A stretch of 64,000 nt of DNA. Source: Madurella fahalii (Eukaryota > Ascomycota > Sordariomycetes > Sordariales). Position 1 is the first letter of the stretch. Every line of letters starts with the position of its first letter. Under the pieces are notes generated by a model that saw only the letters and a list, made by a program, of their open reading frames with translations, had not been told where the DNA came from and did not search any database. Positions 48,600 through 59,986 of the stretch are shown piece by piece. The position numbers and the translations under genes were made by a program. The stretch spans positions 1,364,001-1,428,000 of the forward strand of contig CM056874.1 of the NCBI GenBank assembly GCA_029876055.1, in the 5' to 3' direction.

Positions 48600-48731
48600 T
48601 AATTAGGGTGAGCAAAGGTGAGCCAGCCTGAGCGAATCCTGACTGAGTCGAGCCTGAGCGAGGGTGAGCAACGTCACGTCCGCGAAATACGAAAAAGGAA
48701 ATTTGGTGTGCCCAGATTCGTCGCACATTAC
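48600..48731 (-). repeat. Terminal inverted repeat, right copy, with subterminal GTGAGC words
   Basis: The outer 35 bp match the left end (GCGACGAATCTGGGCACA type). Inside it lie repeated GGTGAGC / GCCTGAGCGA words between 48605 and 48672, as in subterminal transposase-binding arrays. Confidence 0.7.
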
Positions 48732-49097
48732 AAGGGGAATCAGGTCGCGCCGGCCGAGCTAGAGGCGCTGTTGATCAGCCACCCTAAGATTCTCGATGCG
48801 GCAGTAATTGGAGTGCATGCGGAAGATACCGAGGTGCCACGGTGAGCACCGTTTTCGGGCCCTGCTAGGGATTATACTGACATGAAACCTCTTCATTAGA
48901 GCATACGTCGTGGCCGATCCGAAGCAGATTACTGGTCAAGATATTGCGGAATGGGTTGCCGGCCAGTCGCAAATTACAAGTGGCTCAGAGGCGGCGTCGT
49001 ATTCCTCCCGTCTATCCCCAAGAGCCCGTCGGGTAAGATCCTGAGAAAGGAATTGCGGGCACTAGCTCAAAAATCCAATGCCGACAGCAAGCTATGA
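48729..49097 (+). pseudogene. Acyl-CoA ligase, C-terminal part, with peroxisomal SKL end
   Basis: Continues the gene broken at 42166: KGNQVAPAELEALLISHP, an intron at 48842-48899, then AYVVADPKQITGQDIAEWVAG. A one-base loss near 48970 breaks the frame before the A10 motif PSIPKSPSGKILRKEL. The end is ...SKL and TGA at 49095-49097, a peroxisomal targeting signal type 1. Together with the N-terminal part, the ancestral enzyme was a peroxisomal CoA ligase next to the terpene cyclase gene. Confidence 0.85.
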
Positions 49098-49559
49098 GGT
49101 TGAAGCGGTGGGAGTATAGTAGCTAGGCGCAATGTTGAGATCCAGTACTAGCAGTTCAGGACCTATACGCTTTGGGTATTCGGATATTGGAAGCTTGTCA
49201 AGCCACAACACACGCCGGTCGCTCTTCAACACTTGTCTCTCGACTATGAACGGGAGTAAGCCCACCCTGAGACGAACTACTAGATTCCACGGGATATTCG
49301 GGAATGAGGCTACGCCTGATTGTTGGCTGGCTTTTGATTATTAGATACCACCATGTAAACCAGCCATTGCTCAATCCGGTGCACGAAGACCAAACGGAAG
49401 CCTTGGCCGAGTTTACACGAATGATATCAATATAGATCATCAAGGTTCGTGGTGATAGTGTGGTTAATTGACTAAATTAGCCTGAACCAAATCGAAGTAG
49501 TGCCCTGAACAGTGGTCCACGTTCCAAGCCCCAGCGGGAAAACCTCCAACTCGATATCT
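49098..49559. other. Intergenic between convergent ligase and cyclase 3' ends
   Basis: No gene seen. Confidence 0.5.
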
Positions 49560-51275
49560 CTACTTCGCATCAATCAAATTGACAACCTCGCCCATACCGT
49601 TTGGCTTGCATGAACCATTCCCTTGAGCGGCGATATCTCGAGAGGAAAGCGCTGCGACTGCCATTGCTGTGGTGACCCCACGATTTCCAATCCTCACGCC
49701 CGTCGATCCGTAGCGATACATCCAACCAGGCTCCCAGCTGCCGTCTTCACATTGCAAGTTCAGCAGAGTGCGATGATCAGCCTCGCACGCGATCCCCATC
49801 TGGGTGCACGTAATGATGCGCAAAGCCAAATCCAATGCATTGCCGCCCAGGCCGACGCGTTTACGCACTTGCGACTTCAATAGCGGACCTAGCGTCATCT
49901 GGAGATGGGGGTCGCTCGACGACCGGAGCAGGCGTCCGATGAAACCCAGGCAGCAGTCAGGAGAAGGGTAGTATCGGGTCCCCTGCATGTAGGAACAGTC
50001 TTTGAGCATCGAGTGCACGAGTTGGAGGGTACGCTCGAACTCGTGGCCACGATTGTAGGAGTAGAAGCAAGCGAGGATATTCGCGCTGACAACGGGATCA
50101 ACCCGAGGTCTATCGCGGTCAAAATACGTCTGCGGAACTGTTTAGCCAAGGAGCTTCCTTTACTATATATTGTCACTCTGGCCGCGCCAACGACTTAATA
50201 GGTAGCTTACCTGGAAAGTACCATCATCGTTGACATACTCGGCCATTTTATCGAGAACTGATGAGACAGTCTCAGGTGATACCGGCCGAAGAACCTGCAG
50301 AGCGAGAGCTGTGGTGTCGAGATCATCAGGGAAATAGCCCCCTGGGACGAGTGCTGTTTTGCCTGGCAGGGTATCTTCATCAGTGGCTCCGTTGCTACAC
50401 TTACTCTGACGCAAAGAAGAGTCCCTTACCAGCGAAGAAGTTCCAGGTCTTCCTTGACCCCCACCTGAGATCGATAAGGGTTCTAACAGTATAGTCTTAG
50501 GTCAGTGGCCTTGTACAACACCATCGGAATATTTGCACTCGAGGACGGTGCCAACCTACCGGTCCTGCAATGAATCCATAATCAACAATTTCGCGAAATT
50601 GTCGGCGAAGGTGACTCCACTGTCCGTGATTGAGTCACACGTCTCTGCGTTCCGGAACAGATATCTCCAGCCCTTGCCGACCGCGCTATCAAACATCTCG
50701 CGCAACACATGAATTGTCGAGCGCCCGAAGACGAATCCCGGAATGCCTGCTGCTTGTGCTGCGAGTACATTTTCCTCTTTATCATCAATGAAGACAACCT
50801 GGTGGCCGTCCAAGTCGATATGGTCCAGGACGTGACAGTAGAATTTCAGCTCCGGCTTTCGCATGCCTGCCGCTCCCGACGTGAATACGCGGTCAAAGAG
50901 CGACCAGTCCAGTTTTGTTGCGAGCTCTTCGAAGTCTTCTTTGCCCACGTTGGACATGGCGTACACTTTGATCGCAGAATCCTTCTTCAACTCACGGATG
51001 AACGCAACGATGTCATGGTCAGGCTGGAGAGACTGGCGTGCTTGGGCGAATGCCTCTGCAATCTCGGATTTGAGGAGGGAGAATTGCCGAGCACTCAGCT
51101 CATAACAGGCATCCCGAGTGATATCACCACGCTCATAACTATACCAGACGGGCGTCGAGAGAATGGCTCGCAGTTTCTTAGCCGGAATAGTCGTCGTTGT
51201 TTTAGCGGACCAACTGAGGAGGACATCGCCGAGGTCGAATATGACCCCTCGAGGAGGTGCCTGCAGAGAATCCAT
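49560..51275 (-). CDS. Bifunctional HAD-terpene cyclase, drimane-type sesquiterpene synthase
   Basis: Exons are 50560-51275, 50430-50482, 50211-50362 and 49560-50129; 1491 nt, 496 aa, all phases consistent. The ATG at 51275 gives MDSLQAPPRGVIFDLGD. The N-terminal HAD phosphatase-like domain has motif I FDLGD (Asp14), motif II Ser108 (AMSNVG), motif III Lys140 (GMRKPE) and a DDxxE at 164-168 (IDDKEE). The C-terminal terpene cyclase beta domain has the class II acid motif DLDTT (270-274) in GGYFPDDLDTTALALQVL, and QCEDGSWEPGW near the end. This architecture and the DDxxE plus DxDTT pair are those of fungal AstC- and CavA-like enzymes, which cyclise farnesyl diphosphate to drimanyl or albicanyl diphosphate by protonation and then remove phosphate. 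It is the core enzyme of the cluster and intact. Confidence 0.88.
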
Positions 51276-52196
51276 TTTCTTTACATTGTCATGCGTGGCT
51301 CTACGATCCCCCCGTCCCCGGAAGGGGAGTGTCAACCTGTAGATATACGTCCAGTGCTGCGCCCTTTGGTGCGGTTCTTCTCTTACCCAACGCACGGGAT
51401 GGTTACCTGTAGCCAACGCGCAGTAATGCGATTTGTCACCTATCTCATCGCTGTGGTCAGCAAGATGGACAGCAGGTGCTCATCTCTGGTACCGCCTAGC
51501 CCTACCATGGGGCGCTATCGTGTTGCCCACAAGTGGTGTGTGGGAGGCTGGGATGTGATGAGAGCCAATATCATTGCGAGTCCACAGTCCTCCGCCGGAG
51601 GGACGAACACAGCCGCGCCGCAGTACCGCGTAAGTGTTGGTGATATCTCACTTTTGAACAGAAAAGCGTTATCGGCATGATGCATACCGTGGTGTCTTAG
51701 AGCTACCGTACTTAATCAGGAGCCGCAGCTTAGCTCCCTCCCTATTGGTGGCCTCGCGAGCATCGAGCGAGACCGAGAATGCAAAGTTCTTTCTACGATG
51801 AGCTTGTGCTACAGTAGAGGTCAAGACTGCGGTTTGGGAATGCGCCGCACAGTGAATGCCTGCTAGAGGTACCCCTCCCCCCAAGCATGCTGGGTACAGT
51901 ACCGTTGCCAGAACGGACCCCAACGAATGAATTTCGCTTACCTTCATGTGCCTTGGCAAACCGGCTGTTGGGGAGGGGTCCTTGTGTCACGGTGGTAATC
52001 CAGTAATGCATGCAGAGGCGGTGGGGGCCATTTACTCATGACCAACATCCTTCCAACTCTTGGCCAGGGCACCCGAGCGGGACTGGAAGTGCAGAGACTG
52101 GAGAAGACGGATCCAGTTGACAAGCGCCATAGACCGGCTCTCTCTCTCTCTCTCTTGTTGCCTTGGACTAGGAGGAATATTTGCTCCGCTTACATC
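51276..52196. promoter_or_regulatory. Divergent promoter region of cyclase and SDR genes
   Basis: The two cluster genes diverge from this 921-bp gap. A CT microsatellite (about 52137-52154) sits 40 bp upstream of the SDR ATG. No other gene was seen. Confidence 0.45.
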
Positions 52197-53376
52197 ATGG
52201 GAAACATCTTCAGTCAGTTTTACTTCATTCCGGCCCCACAGCTCACCGAGAAGAACTGTCCCGATCAAACAGGACGCGTCAGTGGCATCGCTTCTCCCTA
52301 CCTCTGTCGCATCTCTAACGCTTGTGCTCGTCCACTGTAGGTCTTCCTCGTGACGGGTGGCTACGCTGGCGTGGGTTTCGAACTCTGCAAGATTCTCTAT
52401 GCCCACAATGCGACTGTCTGGGTCGCAGGCCGCTCCGCAGCCAAAGCCCAGAAGGCCATTTCGAGCATCAAAGAGGCATCGCCCAATAGCAACGGCCGCC
52501 TCGAGTTTCTGTATCTTGACCTGTCCGACCTGTCCACCATCAAACCCGCGGTCCACTCCTTCCTCGCTCGACAGGACCGGCTCGACGTCCTCGTGAACAA
52601 TGCCGGTGTACGTGTCTCCCCGCATTTCCTTCACACGCACAACCCGCCCGTCTAACCAAGCGCACTCGCGAGATCGCAGGTCATGTACCCTCCCCGTGGC
52701 AGCACCGACGCGCAGGGGAACGAGCTGCAGGTGGGCACCAACTGCCTGGGGCCGTACCTGCTGTACCAGCTGCTCCTCCCCGTCCTGGCGCGGACCGCCG
52801 CCTCCCCGTCCTCGCTGACGGGCAGCGTGCGCGTCGCATGGGCCGCCTCCATCGCCGTGCACGTCGACTCGCCCAAGCCGGGGATCGTCGTCGCCGACGA
52901 CGGCTCCGGCCGGCCGACGGACCAGGGCGTGGGGCAAAACTACGGCCAGACCAAGGTCGGCAACGTGTTCCTGGCGCGCGAGTTCGCCAAGACGACGCCG
53001 CGGACGGGCGTCGTCCACGCGGCCTTCAACCCGGGCAATCTGCGCACCGAACTGCAGCGCCACTGGACCGGCGTCGGCGCGTGGTTGACGGTGAGCCGGA
53101 GCGGTCCCTGTGCTGGCATGTCTAAGTATCTTACTGACGGTTGTTGCCCGGTCGCAGGACAAATGTATCCTCTATCCCCCCATTTACGGGGCGTACACGG
53201 AGCTGTGGACTATACTTGCCCCGGAGTTGACGCCGGACAAGAGCGGGGCGTATGTCTATCCCTGGGGGAGGTTCGGCAGTCTTCCCGCAGGAGTCGAGGC
53301 TTCGATGAAAGGGGATAACGGGGTTGCAGCCAAGTTTGTGGAATGGTGTGGTAAGCAGACGGAGGCTTTTATGTAA
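52197..53376 (+). CDS. Short-chain dehydrogenase/reductase
   Basis: Exons are 52197-52277, 52341-52607, 52680-53090 and 53158-53376; 978 nt, 325 aa. The NAD(P)-binding TGGYAGVG glycine motif lies at the start of exon 2. The NNAG motif closes exon 2. The catalytic Tyr-Lys pair is in YGQTKVGN, with a Ser in WAASIAV. An Arg in WVAGRSAAKA after strand 2 suggests NADPH preference. The N-terminal FYFIPAPQLTEKNCPDQTGR and overall length are those of fungal secondary-metabolism SDRs similar to WW-oxidoreductase/retinol dehydrogenases. It is divergent from the cyclase gene and likely oxidises a drimane alcohol (inference from context). Intact. Confidence 0.88.
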
Positions 53377-53732
53377 GGTAAGTTGTAAGGCACTTAATCA
53401 GGGCGAATGGATCGAGTGCCCGCCCGAACAATGTGGCGGGTCGATCTCCAGCAGTTAGGTTATCCTTCGCTCATGCCTCCATGGATCGGCGAATAATGAG
53501 AGTACCGCAGAATAGCATGTATAGTACCTAGGTTTCCGTTGGACGGTCGGGTGCCGACCAGACTTCAATTCATTGATCAACCAAGTCGACAAGCCAAAAT
53601 TGTCTCGTATGTGTATGGTAATCAAGTAGTAATAGATACCCCTGGGAAAAAAAAAAAAGGTCATAATCATCTTGATACTACCTAGGTATAGTTAACGTCC
53701 CAAAGTGTTCCGACAGCCGCCGATGAGTGGAA
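53377..53732. other. Intergenic between convergent SDR and P450 genes
   Basis: No gene seen; a poly-A tract lies at about 53647-53658. Confidence 0.5.
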
Positions 53733-55559
53733 TCAGGTGCTTCGCTTCTTCAGAACAATCTTCTGCCCAAAATCCGGGTGCACCTCGGTATCGTACTTCG
53801 CATTTGGCGGCCGTTCCGTCTGGCCGGGAGGAAACGAGACGTCATACTCGAGCAGCAAGTTCGCTAGGATCAGCTTGATCATGGCGGCTGCGTACCATCG
53901 CCCAGGGCAGGTGAACCTGCCATTGCCCCATGAAATATTGCCCGGCTCGATGCCCACATAGTCGTGTTGTGCGTTCGTAGAGCCTATGCCATCCTCGTCA
54001 GGGCGGTAGAAGCGGAGGCCGTCGAAGTGCTGAGGATTGTCGTAGAATGCGGGGTCGCGTGCCATGGGTCCTCCGGGCACGGCGATCGTGGCTCCACGAT
54101 GAAGGACCGTCTTGCCGTCGGACAGCTCGATGGGGGCCATGACCTTGCGATCGAAGCCGACTAGATTGGGCTATCAGCTTACGAAACGGCTCTCCAAAGC
54201 GAGGGGAAGGGGGGCCCAGCATGTAGCTTACGGAAGGTGGATTGGTTCACACGCTGAGACTCCTTGAGGAAACTGTCCAGTCGACGAAGTTTCTTAATGG
54301 TGGAGAATTTCCATTCTCCATTGTCTCGAGCGAGCGCTGTTTGCGCTTCTGACCGCAAAGGCTCGATATATTCTGGCATGGAGCAGAGATCGAATATCGC
54401 GTGTGTTATCGCCATAGACGAGGTATGAAGCTGAGGATATTCGCGTGGTCAGCCACGGATGGATCGTAACAATGATTTGTCCTCGCTGGCCTATTTAAGG
54501 TAGTCTTACCGCAGCGCCCGTCAAAATCAGAAGCCTAGAGGTTATACTGTCGGGATCTGTATCCTTCCCACTTTCGATAAGCAGCTTCATCACACTGGGC
54601 TCCTCTTTGACCGCAATCTTTTCCGATGGGGGAAAGAGGAGGCCGCGCACCGCGCCACGGTGGCGGAAATTACGGTTCCGTTGCGGGATCAGGGGCGCAA
54701 CGAAGCGCCGAAGAAAAGCTGGGAACGGCAGCAGGACGAACTTGGTTATTTCGACATTGATAGGTAACTCTGTCACGGCGCTCGTCCAGATCGGATTATA
54801 GCAGTATGCTTTGCCGACAAAGACCAAGGATGTAATCCGGTGAATGAAGGACAACAAGAGGTCGTAGGCGACGCAAACTACTGGGCCTTATATGTGATTT
54901 CCTCGAGTCAGTCAACCAAGGCCGCGTTGTCGCTACTTGAACATACAATGTGCGATGCGACTCACCCTCAGCCGTACTGTGGCCAAGCTGTTCCGCCATG
55001 ACGGTACAAAGCTCCTCGGCCATTCGCGGCAAAAATATTGCTGCTTCATCAGCTTTCAGAACAGTCTCGCATTGTTTTCTTGACAAACCATACGTAAGCT
55101 TCTCGTGAAGGGCCCTCTGCAGATATCGTTGGTCAAGTGGTCTCGTAGAAGGATATCCACGCCGTTGTATTGGCCCATTATGCTGTCAACCAAGGCGGCA
55201 GTAGAGCTCAGCTTGGACTCGGGAAGCATGTTGAGCTCCTTGAGGAACTTGGGAGCTAGCACGACGGTATCGCCCATCAACGTCTGGATGACATAATTCG
55301 CATCTTTGGTCTTTTCGAAACGTGGTCAGTAGGCCACTTCGCCGGCGTCGGATGCCGCGCTGCGTACCTGTTCGTATGTCCGTATCACGTCTTGGTGTCC
55401 GTGTTTGAGCCATTGCCATCGAGCCCACCACGTGCGAAGGGAGAAAGGTCCCGGCTTTGCGCCAACCCTTGGCAAACCAGCTTTGGGCCGGGATAGGTTG
55501 TCGACGGTTATTGCGACTGCCCACGCCGCTCCTACGAGGATGAGAATCTCAAGCAACAT
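53733..55559 (-). pseudogene. Cytochrome P450 with one frame break
   Basis: The start ATG at 55559 has a membrane anchor (MLLEILILVGAAWAVAI). Exon 1 is 55368-55559; exon 2 starts at 55310. Further introns near 54990-54880, 54530-54430 and 54230-54160 splice in frame (GEVVCVAYD, GAALHTSSMAITHA, STFLGFDRKVMAP). The ExxR helix is KESQRVN, and the heme loop SWGNGRFTCPGRWYA ends with the axial Cys. A single-base loss near 55124-55127 shifts HLTND away from YLQRALHEKLT with no intron possible. Everything else is complete and well conserved, so this is either a very recent pseudogene or an assembly error. It belongs to the sesquiterpenoid cluster by position. Confidence 0.72.
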
Positions 55560-56238
55560 GCTGGGGGCAAGCACGCAGCTTTGCAACACGCCCGGGCTGC
55601 TTTGATGGACTGTATAGAATGTGAAGGAAGATGGTCTGCAAATCTAACTGATGACGACATGGATCAGATTCAGGCAAAACCAGCACTGCGGGGTGGAGTC
55701 GAGAATTCGAGGTAGTGGTTGGTAAGTTTACCTGGGGAAGGCTGTGTGGCCAACATGGGTAACATTAAGCGTCTCATATCGAACCACGAAATGCAGGCGT
55801 GCATTACGCTTAATTAGTATCCGTGCAACGCCCGGCCCCACTTGTTTGGGCCTCTCGGAGCTCGGCGCCTTGCTGGTCCTGACAGCCACAAACGGTGCCT
55901 TTGTACTGTACAGTAGGTACCTTGCCTCCAAGTTGCTTGAAGTGTGAAGGCATGTGGAGACCTTGCTGTGCCACGCGGGGTGGAAAATACAATAAAATCG
56001 AATAAATATTGAGAATAAACATATATTAAAGAAACGTTAATTGACTCCGGAAGGATGTAACTGACAGCAGTTTTATTCTTTCCGTTCCATCGAGTTTCCT
56101 ACGGCGAGAGAACCGCGGTCTGGTTCTGCACCCTGCCTAAGGTACCTTACCCATTTGTAATTACAGCACTGTCTACCTAAGGTACTTTGGGTATTGCACT
56201 GTACGGTACCTAGATACAGTACCGTACCTGTAGGTTTT
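55560..56238. other. Intergenic between the two P450 genes
   Basis: Contains palindromic words around GGTACC at 56136-56149 and 56201-56228 (CGGTACCTAGATACAGTACCG). No gene. Confidence 0.5.
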
Positions 56239-57988
56239 TCAAGGCACTCGCTTTCGCATCAGAACAGGCAGCGCAGGCTGGATCCAGCCGTTGTAGATCC
56301 GTTGGCCCACTGCCCAGTTCTCCGTGCCCTCACCCAATTCCAAGTCGAACAGCCACAGCAGATGCGCAAGCGTCAGTTTGATGTTATATAGCGCAAACCT
56401 GCACCAGGACATGTCAATGATTGGGTTTCTGCGGCCGATCCGGGGAAAGCTGGGTTTTGTGACTTACTGCTGTCCAGGACAGTTCCGTGGTCCCACCGAG
56501 AATGGCTGGACAACCTCCCTTTTGTCGTCGGCGTACCTGGGGTCACCCATCCATCGATCCGGGATGAAGCTCATAGGATCGCGGAAGTTGCAGGCTGATG
56601 TGTTCGAGCAGTAGTGATTAATGGTGACGGCCGTCTAGGAATGGCCGTCCGTCAGTGCATCTGACCCGCAATCGCGTATGGCAATGGTATCGGGCTCGGA
56701 AGTTGTTAAATTACTCACCCCTCGTGGAACGTGTTTCCCGCAGATCACGGCTCCATCCCTCTCAGGCACCCAGCGATTGAAGCCATTGGCAAGCGGGGCG
56801 TGAATGCGCAGCGTCTCTTGCACTACCGCATCTAGGTACGGCAGCTTGGAAAGCACATGGTGCAGCTTGATATCCTCAACACTGGCAAATGTGCTCCGGA
56901 TCTCTTCTTGCAGCCTCTTGTGGATATCTGGGTGCGACAGGATATGGTACACGGCCGCAGTCTCTGCCACTGACGATGTCTCGCTGCCAGCCAGGATGAC
57001 GACGGTCGCTTGCGCCTCGATCTTCCTGGCTGGGAGCTGTTCCTTGTTCGCTTGCTTCAAGAAATAATACATGAAGTCGTGGCGATCCGTCTCTAGGGCC
57101 ATGCGTTTCCTGACTCGCTGTAATGAAGCCGCGGTATGGTTCGCCTGCATCTTACGCATCGAGGGGGGAATGCAGAGTGCCAGCAAGCGATTCAGCGGCC
57201 AAAACTTGTGGCACTGGTGGAGGACCGTCGCGACATAGAAATAGTCAATGACAAACTTGACCCAGTCGTGATAGACGCCGGTTTTTACGCAGCCCATGTC
57301 CTCGCCAAAGCCAAAGTCGCTGTTGATATCGAACATCGAAAACGTGAACCATTTGCGCACGTCGATGGGATGCCCGTTGGCGCTGTGCTTCTCAAACTGC
57401 GCCATGAGCCGGCCGATGTGCTCTTGCATCATGGGCTCCTGTTCGACGAGTGAGCGGTGCGAGAAGGCGCTGTTCAGGCAGCGGCGGATGGGGATCGCAT
57501 CCATGTCACTGGCGAGCGTGATGGTATCCCTGCCGAGCATCATTTCGTTGTAGAACAGAGGGTCCTTTGGGAAGTTTGCCCGACCTCCGCCATTCTTCTT
57601 GTATCCGTAGATGTCGGTCCATGCTTGCGGATTGATGTACGAGAGCGTCCCAGGAGCGATGCGCACAATCTCGCCGTATTTGTCGTGTGCGGCTTTGAGG
57701 GGGTACTGGCTCGTGCCAAGGAGCGAGAGGACGGCTAGTGGGATATCGGAGGCGACGAGGTAGAGCGGGCCTGGATACGATGCCAGCGGGTGGAAGTAGA
57801 TATTGTAAATCAGTTTGATGGCAATGAGAAGTACACCCTAGGGAACGAGAGAGGTTAGGATGATCGAACTCTTTGTTTACAGGCGCAAAGACGACATTAA
57901 GCAAGGGACCAAATACCGCGGCGACGAAGTATACAACTACCAACTGGGGCGTCGGGTTGGGGTAAGACAAAGCCTGGATATACTCCAT
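56239..57988 (-). CDS. Cytochrome P450 monooxygenase (CYP3A-type fungal, isotrichodermin-hydroxylase-like)
   Basis: Exons are 57881-57988, 56719-57837, 56468-56634 and 56239-56398; 1554 nt, 517 aa, phases consistent. An N-terminal anchor (VVVYFVAAVFGPLLNVV) is followed by the YFHPLASYPGPLY hinge. The I-helix is ILAGSETSSVAET, ExxR is ETLRIH, the PERF-like region is FIPDRWMGD, and the heme loop is PFSVGPRNCPGQQFA. The WxxxR-type helix and other family signatures match fungal P450s of terpenoid and trichothecene-like pathways. By position it is a tailoring oxygenase acting on the drimane scaffold; the substrate is inferred only from context. Intact. Confidence 0.88.
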
Positions 57989-58564
57989 TTTAGATAGGTA
58001 TGGACGGGCCGAGAGAGTCACGACGAGATAGGGGTAAAACGTTAACAACGAGTTGACCAAGAGTGATTCACAAGTTGCCTGCAACTATTGCACTGATCTT
58101 AACTAGGAGCTAGCAGTATTTCAGAACCCGGCAATGGCTCGCCCGGGGTTTGCCAAAAGAGCTCTAGACCAGGAATAACTTTTCGTGGACGCTAAAAGGT
58201 GTCAAGGTTGGTGAAACAAAACCACTGGAGGCGTATTTCAGCCGCTAAAGTCATCGGAATGCCACAGTCCGCCGCGGTCGCGAGGAGGCCCAGCGCTGGG
58301 CACTTCTGTTAGGCAGGGGCTGAGCAGAACAAATGCGGCGCTCCCATGGGAATGATGATAAGCGTCACATAAACTCTCTTGACCGAGATTCGCCAGGGTT
58401 ATTGTAGGGAACGGCGGGCGAACGGTAGTCTGAGAACGGCAGTTAGGGAGGGCTGCGTCTATCCGCCTTATGCAGAACGGGAAGGCCAGGCATTGCTGCC
58501 GCCGCAGATGATTCGAGGTCCAGTCGGCCGTCTCGACCCCAACACACCCACTCACCCGCACAGA

Positions 58565-58596
<32 letters not shown>

Positions 58597-59986
58597 TAGA
58601 CACACATAGAGCAGCATGAACCGCCGTCAGCACCCCCGCGCCCCGACATGACGGCAGGACAAGGTTCCGTGCCACGTCCCAGCCTAAGACCAACCAGACC
58701 TGGGACTACTCCGCAGTCCTCTGCAGGCTGCAGTTGTTCATCTCAATTGCTGCAGTTCCGCGGCTGGTTATCAGGCTGCGGTTGGTCATTTGGGCTCGGT
58801 TGGGGTGATTTTCAGGGTGCAGTGGCTCTCCATTGGTTCAAGATGCAGTTGGTGTAACCGGGCGTGTAACATAGTATAACCAAGTGGTCCCGAGTAAAAA
58901 CAGACCCTCCCGAGGCGACGAATGATTCCTTCTGGTGGGTACCCACTTAGGGCCTCCCACACTCCGCTTGGGTACCTCAATCCTCATGGCTGCCGTCCTC
59001 TAGTACTTGCTATTTCTCATGGGTCCGTATTCTGAGCGTCCCGTCCAGCGACTTACATAGTTACCTTCAGCGTGACTATCAGATCTCTTCATTTGTGTCG
59101 CTGGCAATTTTTCCTCTCTCCAGACGAGTGGTTAAAAGGACGAATGTAACACCGCTATGAACACACCTACCATCCTATACCTCCCCTGTTTTCAAGCGTC
59201 CTGCTGTCCTCCCCACCATGTCAGCCCCGTGCCGTTTCTGAGTCGCTGCCGTGTTCCGCCTTAGATAAGCACCCTGTTCCAGTCCTTAGGACGCCGCGGT
59301 ACCGCAGATGCATCGTGACAAATCCAGTGGTAGAATGGTGGGTTTGGCTCACCCTCCAAACAGCATCCAGCACACCATGGACCCGGCAGGTAGTTTGGAG
59401 CTGGCGACTGAAAATTCGCGTTGCATACAATACATTGCTCGATAAAATAACGCTATTCACTTTCCGGCATTGGCCCGGCCGGTTGCCGGATGATATCGGA
59501 ACAATGCCCCTGTGATAGGGAACCGAACCAGGGATTATCAGCGTAGTGTATTGGGTTGCGAAAGAATCTGTTATATATATATATATATATATATATATTC
59601 ATCACTAGATGATCACATATATCTCGGGAAGTAGCAGGCTGCCAAACTTTACTCGACGAGGCTGCAGGATCACGACCGCGAATCCTAGTCATTTTTCTCA
59701 GCGACTGGAAAAGCTTCATTCCATCAAAGGCGCTTAACAGGGGCACTGACGCCGTGCCCCTACATCAGGTCCGGATGCGAGGGCTGGAGACCACGAAGGC
59801 GCCGCTTAGGTACTTTGCTGTTGGGGGCCACAAGCAAGCACGCTGATTTAAACGATCACGTTGCCGGATAGGCACCTGGGGCACGATTCCCACTTGCATA
59901 GGAAAGTTACTTTCTTTGCTGCTCTTGCATAGGATCTGATTGCCCCACCCCTGGAAAATCTTTGTGTTCCGCTTAAGTGTGTCAAC
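57989..59986. other. Long intergenic region with microsatellites
   Basis: No gene seen. It contains a CA/GA repeat (about 58562-58597) and a TA repeat (59572-59598). Confidence 0.5.
59572..59598. repeat. TA dinucleotide microsatellite
   Basis: About 13 TA units. Confidence 0.9.

Larger units (their letters stand above)
42167..48728. mobile_element. About 6.5-kb insertion disrupting the acyl-CoA ligase gene
   Basis: It separates ELIKY from KGNQVAPAELEA, adjacent in any intact family member. Both junctions show TACA (42164-42167 and 48729-48732). The two outer ends carry inverted copies of a terminal repeat beginning ATSTGCGACGAATCTGGGCA, and a third copy lies inside at 45239-45355, so at least two elements may be involved. 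No transposase was recognised. The insert carries one intact host-like gene (43154-44330) and a possible secreted-protein gene (46064-46517). Confidence 0.78.

Noticed and set aside
50709..51680. 323-codon open frame on the plus strand
   Set aside because: It lies antisense to the first exon of the HAD-cyclase, whose motifs and splicing are clear.
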